In this document: piece after piece, positions 58,607-64,000 of the stretch
Layout: every line of letters starts with the position of its first letter
Numbering within the stretch: the first letter of the stretch is position 1
Assembly: GCA_943737045.1 (NCBI GenBank)
Contig: CALSFV010000267.1
Location: forward strand, 552,001 to 616,000
DNA from: Parapristionchus giblindavisi
Taxonomy: Eukaryota; Nematoda; Chromadorea; Rhabditida; Diplogasteridae
Reading direction: 5' to 3'
DNA length: 64,000 nucleotides
Notes under the pieces: generated by a model
Told to the model about the DNA's origin: nothing
The model's database searches: none
Seen by the model: the letters and a program-made list of their open reading frames with translations, nothing else
Made by a program: the position numbers and the translations under genes

Positions 58607-61503
58607 GTGGAATCAACACAGCATTACAGCTTGACATGAACTGAAGTGTAGATTATTCAGAATTTTTTGCTCTTTCACGTGGTATATGCTACGATAAGAG
58701 TCGATAATATATTAACTTGACACGAATTCTTTATTGCCAAAAAAGCATAATTCAATTTGGTTAATTCGGCTGAAGTGGCCGTTGTTCAACATGGGAACGT
58801 GCAAAATACTCAGAATTTTTTGCTCTTTCGTTTGGTATATGACACGCTGGGTGTAGCAGAAAAAAATTTCATTTCAGGTATTGTTTTGGTCTTATCAGAG
58901 TGAAAGCTACTTTTGTACTTTTTGCATTGTGGAATCAACACAGCATTACAGTTTGACATGAACTGAAGTGTAGATTATTCAGAATTTTTTGCTCTTTCAC
59001 GTGGTATATGCTACGATAAGATTCGATAATATATTAACTTGACACGAATTCTTTATTGCCAAAAAAGCATAATTCAATTTGGTTAATTCGGCTGAAGTGG
59101 CCGTTGTTCAACATGGGAACGTGCAAAATACTCAGAATTTTTTGCTCTTTCGTTTGGTATATGACACGCTGGGTGTAGCAGAAAAAAATTTCATTTCAGG
59201 TATTGTTTTGGTCTTATCAGAGTGAAAGCTACTTTTGTACTTTTTGCATTGTGGAATCAACACAGCATTACAGTTTGACATGAACTGAAGTGTAGATTAT
59301 TCAGAATTTTTTGCTCTTTCACGTGGTATGTGCTACGATAAGATTCGATAATATATTAACTTGACACGAATTCTTTATTGCCAAAAAAGCATAATTCAAT
59401 ATTGTTAATTCGGCTGAAGTGGCCGTTGTTCAACATGGGAACGTGCAAAATACTCAGAATTTTTTGCTCTTTCGTTTGGTATATGACACGCTGGGTGTAG
59501 CAGAAAAAAATTTTATTTCAGGTATTGTTTTGGTCTTATCAGAGTGAAAGCTACTTTTGTACTTTTTGCATTGTGGAATCAACACAGCATTACAGTTTGA
59601 CATGAACTGAAGTGTAGATTATTCAGAATTTTTTGCTCTTTCACGTGGTATATGCTACGATAAGAGTCGATAATATATTAACTTGACACGAATTCTTTAT
59701 TGCCAAAAAAGCATAATTCAATTTGGTTAATTCGGCTGAAGTGGCCGTTGTTCAACATGGGAACGTGCAAAATACTCAGAATTTTTTGCTCTTTCGTTTG
59801 GTATATGACACGCTGGGTGTAGCAGAAAAAAATTTCATTTCAGGTATTGTTTTGGTCTTATCAGAGTGAAAGCTACTTTTGTACTTTTTGCATTGTGGAA
59901 TCAACACAGCATTACAGTTTGACATGAACTGAAGTGTAGATTATTCAGAATTGTTTGCTCTTTCACGTGGTATATGCTACGATAAGAGTCGATAATATAT
60001 TAACTTGACACGAATTCTTTATTGCCAAAAAAGCATAATTCAATTTGGTTAATTCGGCTGAAGTGGCCGTTGTTCAACATGGGAACGTGCAAAATACTCA
60101 GAATTTTTTGCTCTTTCGTTTGGTATATGACACGCTGGGTGTAGCAGAAAAAAATTTCATTTCAGGTATTGTTTTGGTCTTATCAGAGTGAAAGCTACTT
60201 TTGTACTTTTTGCATTGTGGAATCAACACAGCATTACAGTTTGACATGAACTGAAGTGTAGATTATTCAGAATTTTTTGCTCTTTCACGTGGTATATGCT
60301 ACGATAAGATTCGATAATATATTAACTTGACACGAATTCTTTATTGCCAAAAAAGCATAATTCAATTTGGTTAATTCGGCTGAAGTGGCCGTTGTTCAAC
60401 ATGGGAACGTGCAAAATACTCAGAATTTTTTGCTCTTTCGTTTGGTATATGACACGCTGGGTGTAGCAGAAAAAAATTTCATTTCAGGTATTGTTTTGGT
60501 CTTATCAGAGTGAAAGCTACTTTTGTACTTTTTGCATTGTGGAATCAACACAGCATTACAGTTTGACATGAACTGAAGTGTAGATTATTCAGAATTTTTT
60601 GCTCTTTCACGTGGTATATGCTACGATAAGATTCGATAATATATTAACTTGACACGAATTCTTTATTGCCAAAAAAGCATAATTCAATTTGGTTAATTCG
60701 GCTGAAGTGGCCGTTGTTCAACATGGGAACGTGCAAAATACTCAGAATTTTTTGCTCTTTCGTTTGGTATATGACACGCTGGGTGTAGCAGAAAAAAATT
60801 TCATTTCAGGTATTGTTTTGGTCTTATCAGAGTGAAAGCTACTTTTGTACTTTTTGCATTGTGGAATCAACACAGCATTACAGTTTGACATGAACTGAAG
60901 TGTAGATTATTCAGAATTTTTTGCTCTTTCACGTGGTATATGCTACGATAAGATTCGATAATATATTAACTTGACACGAATTCTTTATTGCCAAAAAAGC
61001 ATAATTCAATTTGGTTAATTCGGCTGAAGTGGCCGTTGTTCAACATGGGAACGTGCAAAATACTCAGAATTTTTTGCTCTTTCGTTTGGTATATGACACG
61101 CTGGGTGTAGCAGAAAAAAATTTCATTTCAGGTATTGTTTTGGTCTTATCAGAGTGAAAGCTACTTTTGTACTTTTTGCATTGTGGAATCAACACAGCAT
61201 TACAGTTTGACATGAACTAAAGTGTAGATTATTCAGAATTTTTTGCTCTTTCACGTGGTATATGCTACGATAAGATTCGATAATATATTAACTTGACACG
61301 AATTCTTTATTGCCAAAAAAGCATAATTCAATTTGGTTAATTCGGCTGAAGTGGCCGTTGTTCAACATGGGAACGTGCAAAATACTCAGAATTTTTTGCT
61401 CTTTCGTTTGGTATATGACACGCTGGGTGTAGCAGAAAATATTTCATTTCAGGTATTGTTTTGGTCTTATCAGAGTGAAAGCTACTTTTGTACTTTTTGC
61501 ATT
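58607..61503 (+). repeat. Plain 322-bp monomers
   Basis: Nine or so ordinary 7-A, CAATTTGG monomers. Private changes cluster in the copies near 59.3-59.5 kb (GGTATGTGC, CAATATTG, TTTTATTTCAGG). GAACTAAAG near 61213 recurs near 63150, six monomers later. No clear higher-order order otherwise. Confidence 0.75.
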
Positions 61504-63437
61504 GTGGAATCAACACAGCATTACAGTTTGACATGAACTGAAGTGTAGATTATTCAGAATTTTTTGCTCTTTCACGTGGTATATGCTACGATAAGAGTCG
61601 ATAATATATTAACTTGACACGAATTCTTTATTGCCAAAAAAGCATAATTCAATTTTGTTAATTCGGCTGAAGTGGCCGTTGTTCAACATGGGAACGTGCA
61701 AAATACTCAGAATTTTTTGCTCTTTCGTTTGGTATATGACACGCTGGGTGTGAGCAGAAAAAAATTTCATTTCAGGTATTGTTTTGGTCTTATCAGAGTG
61801 AAAGCTACTTTTGTACTTTTTGCATTGTGGAGTCAACACAGCATTACAGTTTGACATGAACTGAAGTGTAGATTATTCAGAATTTTTTGCTCTTTCACGT
61901 GGTATATGCTACGATAAGAGTCGATAATATATTAACTTGACACGAATTCTTTATTGCCAAAAAAGCATAATTCAATTTGGTTAATTCGGCTGAAGTGGCC
62001 GTTGTTCAACATGGGAACGTGCAAAATACTCAGAATTTTTTGCTCTTTCGTTTGGTATATGACACGCTGGGTGTAGCAGAAAAAAAATTCATTTCAGGTA
62101 TTGTTTTTGGTCTTATCAGAGTGAAAGCTACTTTTGTACTTTTTTGCATTGTGGAATCAACACAGCATTACAGTTTGACATGAACTGAACTGTAGATTAT
62201 TCAGAATTTTTTTGCTCTTTCACGTGGTATATGCTACGATAAGAGTCGATAATATATTAACTTGACACGAATTCTTTATTGCCAAAAAAGCATAATTCAA
62301 TTTGGTTAATTCGGCTGAAGTGGCCGTTGTTCAACATGGGAACGTGCAAAATACTCAGAATTTTTTGCTCTTTCGTTTGGTATATGACACGCTGGGTGTA
62401 GCAGAAAAAAATTTCATTTCAGGAATTGTTTTGGTCTTATCAGAGTGAAAGCTACTTTTGTACTTTTTGCATTGTGGAATCAACACAGCATTACAGTTTG
62501 ACATGAACTGAACTGTAGATTATTCAGAATTTTTTGCTCTTTCACGTGGTATATGATACGATAAGAGTCGATAATATATTAACTTGACACGAATTCTTTA
62601 TTGCCAAAAAGCATAATTCAATTTGGTTAATTCGGCTGAAGTGGCCGTTGTTCAACATGGGAACGTGCAAAATACTCAGAATTTTTTGCCCTTTCGTTTG
62701 GTATATGACACGCTGGGTGTAGCAGAAAAAAATTTCATTTCAGGTATTGTTTTGGTCTTATCAGAGTGAAAGCTACTTTTGTACTTTTTGCATTGTGGAA
62801 TCAACACAGCATTACAGTTTTGACATGAACTGAAGTGTAGATTCTTCAGAATTTTTTGCTCTTTCACGTGGTATATGCTACGATAAGATTCGATAATATA
62901 TTAACTTGACACGAATTCTTTATTGCCAAAAAAGCATAATTCAATTTGGTTAATTCGGCTGAAGTGGCCGTTGTTCAACATGGGAACGTGCAAAATACTC
63001 AGAATTTTTTGCTCTTTCGTTTGGTATATGACACGCTGGGTGTAGCAGAAAAAAATTTCATTTCAGGTATTGTTTTGGTCTTATCAGAGTGAAAGCTACT
63101 TTTGTACTTTTTGCATTGTGGAATCAACACAGCATTACAGTTTGACATGAACTAAAGTGTAGATTATTCAGAATTTTTTGCTCTTTCACGTGGTATATGC
63201 TACGATAAGATTCGATAATATATTAACTTGACACGAATTCTTTATTGCCAAAAAGCATAATTCAATTTGGTTAATTCGGCTGAAGTGGCCGTTGTTCAAC
63301 ATGGGAACGTGCAAAATACTCAGAATTTTTTGCTCTTTCGTTTGGTATATGACACGCTGGGTGTAGCAGAAAATATTTCATTTCAGGTATTGTTTTGGTC
63401 TTATCAGAGTGAAAGCTACTTTTGTACTTTTTGCATT
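61504..63437 (+). repeat. Indel-rich monomers
   Basis: Six monomers carry an unusual number of one-base insertions or deletions, mostly in homopolymers: GGTGTGAGCAG near 61750, GTTTTTGG near 62104, CTTTTTTGC near 62141, AATTTTTTTGC near 62206, CCAAAAAGC near 62603 and 63248, and CAGTTTTGAC near 62815. Substitutions such as GGAGTCAAC, GAACTGAACTG (twice), ATGATACG and TTGCCCTTTC also occur. The neighbouring arrays show far fewer. This may be local decay of the array or residual sequencing error. Confidence 0.75.
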
Positions 63438-64000
63438 GTGGAATCAACACAGCATTACAGTTTGACATGAACTGAAGTGTAGATTATTCAGAATTTTTTG
63501 CTCTTTCACGTGGTATATGCTACGATAAGAGTCGATAATATATTAACTTGACACGAATTCTTTATTGCCAAAAAAGCATAATTCAATTTTGTTAATTCGG
63601 CTGAAGTGGCCGTTGTTCAACATGGGAACGTGCAAAATACTCAGAATTTTTTGCTCTTTCGTTTGGTATATGACACGCTGGGTGTAGCAGAAAAAAATTT
63701 CATTTCAGGTATTGTTTTGGTCTTATCAGAGTGAAAGCTACTTTTGTACTTTTTGCATTGTGGAATCAACACAGCATTACAGTTTGACATGAACTGAAGT
63801 GTAGATTATTCAGAATTTTTTGCTCTTTCACGTGGTATATGCTACGATAAGAGTCGATAATATATTAACTTGACACGAATTCTTTATTGCCAAAAAAGCA
63901 TAATTCAATTTGGTTAATTCGGCTGAAGTGGCCGTTGTTCAACATGGGAACGTGCAAAATACTCAGAATTTTTTGCTCTTTCGTTTGGTATATGACACGC
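63438..64000 (+). repeat. Satellite running off the window end
   Basis: One full and one partial ordinary monomer, ending inside TATGACACGC at base 64000. The array clearly continues beyond the window. Confidence 0.9.

Larger units (their letters stand above)
27089..64000 (+). repeat. Satellite array, right arm (same monomer)
   Basis: The same satellite resumes at 27089 with the base that would have followed 22491 and runs to the window end in unchanged orientation, about 115 monomers. The phase and variant order match the left arm: the monomer that starts at 27089 has the same private variant (CACTTGG for CACGTGG, and GGTTGATT for GGTTAATT) as the one starting at 14461. The two arms are therefore one array split by an insertion. 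No gene, RNA gene or second mobile element is visible in this stretch. Confidence 0.98.

Overview
The window is eukaryotic satellite DNA, almost certainly from an animal. About 59.4 kb of the 64 kb is one head-to-tail tandem array of an AT-rich monomer of about 321-322 bp. One counted monomer (1-321) is about 34% G+C. There are roughly 185 copies, all in the same orientation, and the array runs off both ends of the window. No host gene, tRNA, rRNA, CRISPR array or bacterial-type operon is visible. The only coding DNA is a single 4,597-bp non-LTR retrotransposon (LINE) at 22492-27088, inserted cleanly inside one monomer.

Array layout. 1-2893: mostly 322-bp monomers. 2894-7715: a four-monomer, 1,286-bp higher-order repeat. 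7716-9644: three 643-bp dimers carrying a divergent monomer. 9645-11892: mixed monomers. 11893-19923: a 25-monomer, 8,031-bp unit. 19924-22491 plus 27089-30944: a second copy of that unit, split by the LINE. 30945-33518: two 1,287-bp four-monomer units. 33519-36412: dimer-like and plain monomers. 36413-39635: repeats with poly-A tracts expanded to 8-9 A. 39636-45418: monomers with scattered EcoRI-site losses and one 15-bp deletion. 45419-57315: a mosaic of recurring variant monomers. 57316-58606: two 645/646-bp dimers. 58607-61503: plain monomers. 61504-63437: an indel-rich stretch. 63438-64000: plain monomers. Each monomer is itself an old dimer of a 153-bp and a 168-bp half.

The LINE looks full length and recent. 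It has a 464-nt 5' leader that begins with an 18-bp tandem duplication, and an ORF1 of 386 aa (coiled coil, RRM-like/L1-ORF1p-like core, basic tail with an AT-hook). A single UAG follows, and then ORF2 continues in the same frame with an APE-type endonuclease and a reverse transcriptase of the Jockey/CR1 group. The 3' UTR is short and ends in an ATT-rich tail. ORF1 would package the RNA; ORF2 would nick the target and prime reverse transcription from the nick. The unoccupied sister copy of the 25-monomer unit acts as an empty site. It shows that the LINE inserted after the array amplified, with no loss of target DNA and at most 3 bp of target duplication.

The points most worth following are the ORF1-UAG-ORF2 arrangement, where no AUG could start an intact endonuclease; the AT-hook in the ORF1 protein of an element sitting in AT-rich satellite; and the nested higher-order repeats. 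The species cannot be identified from the sequence alone.
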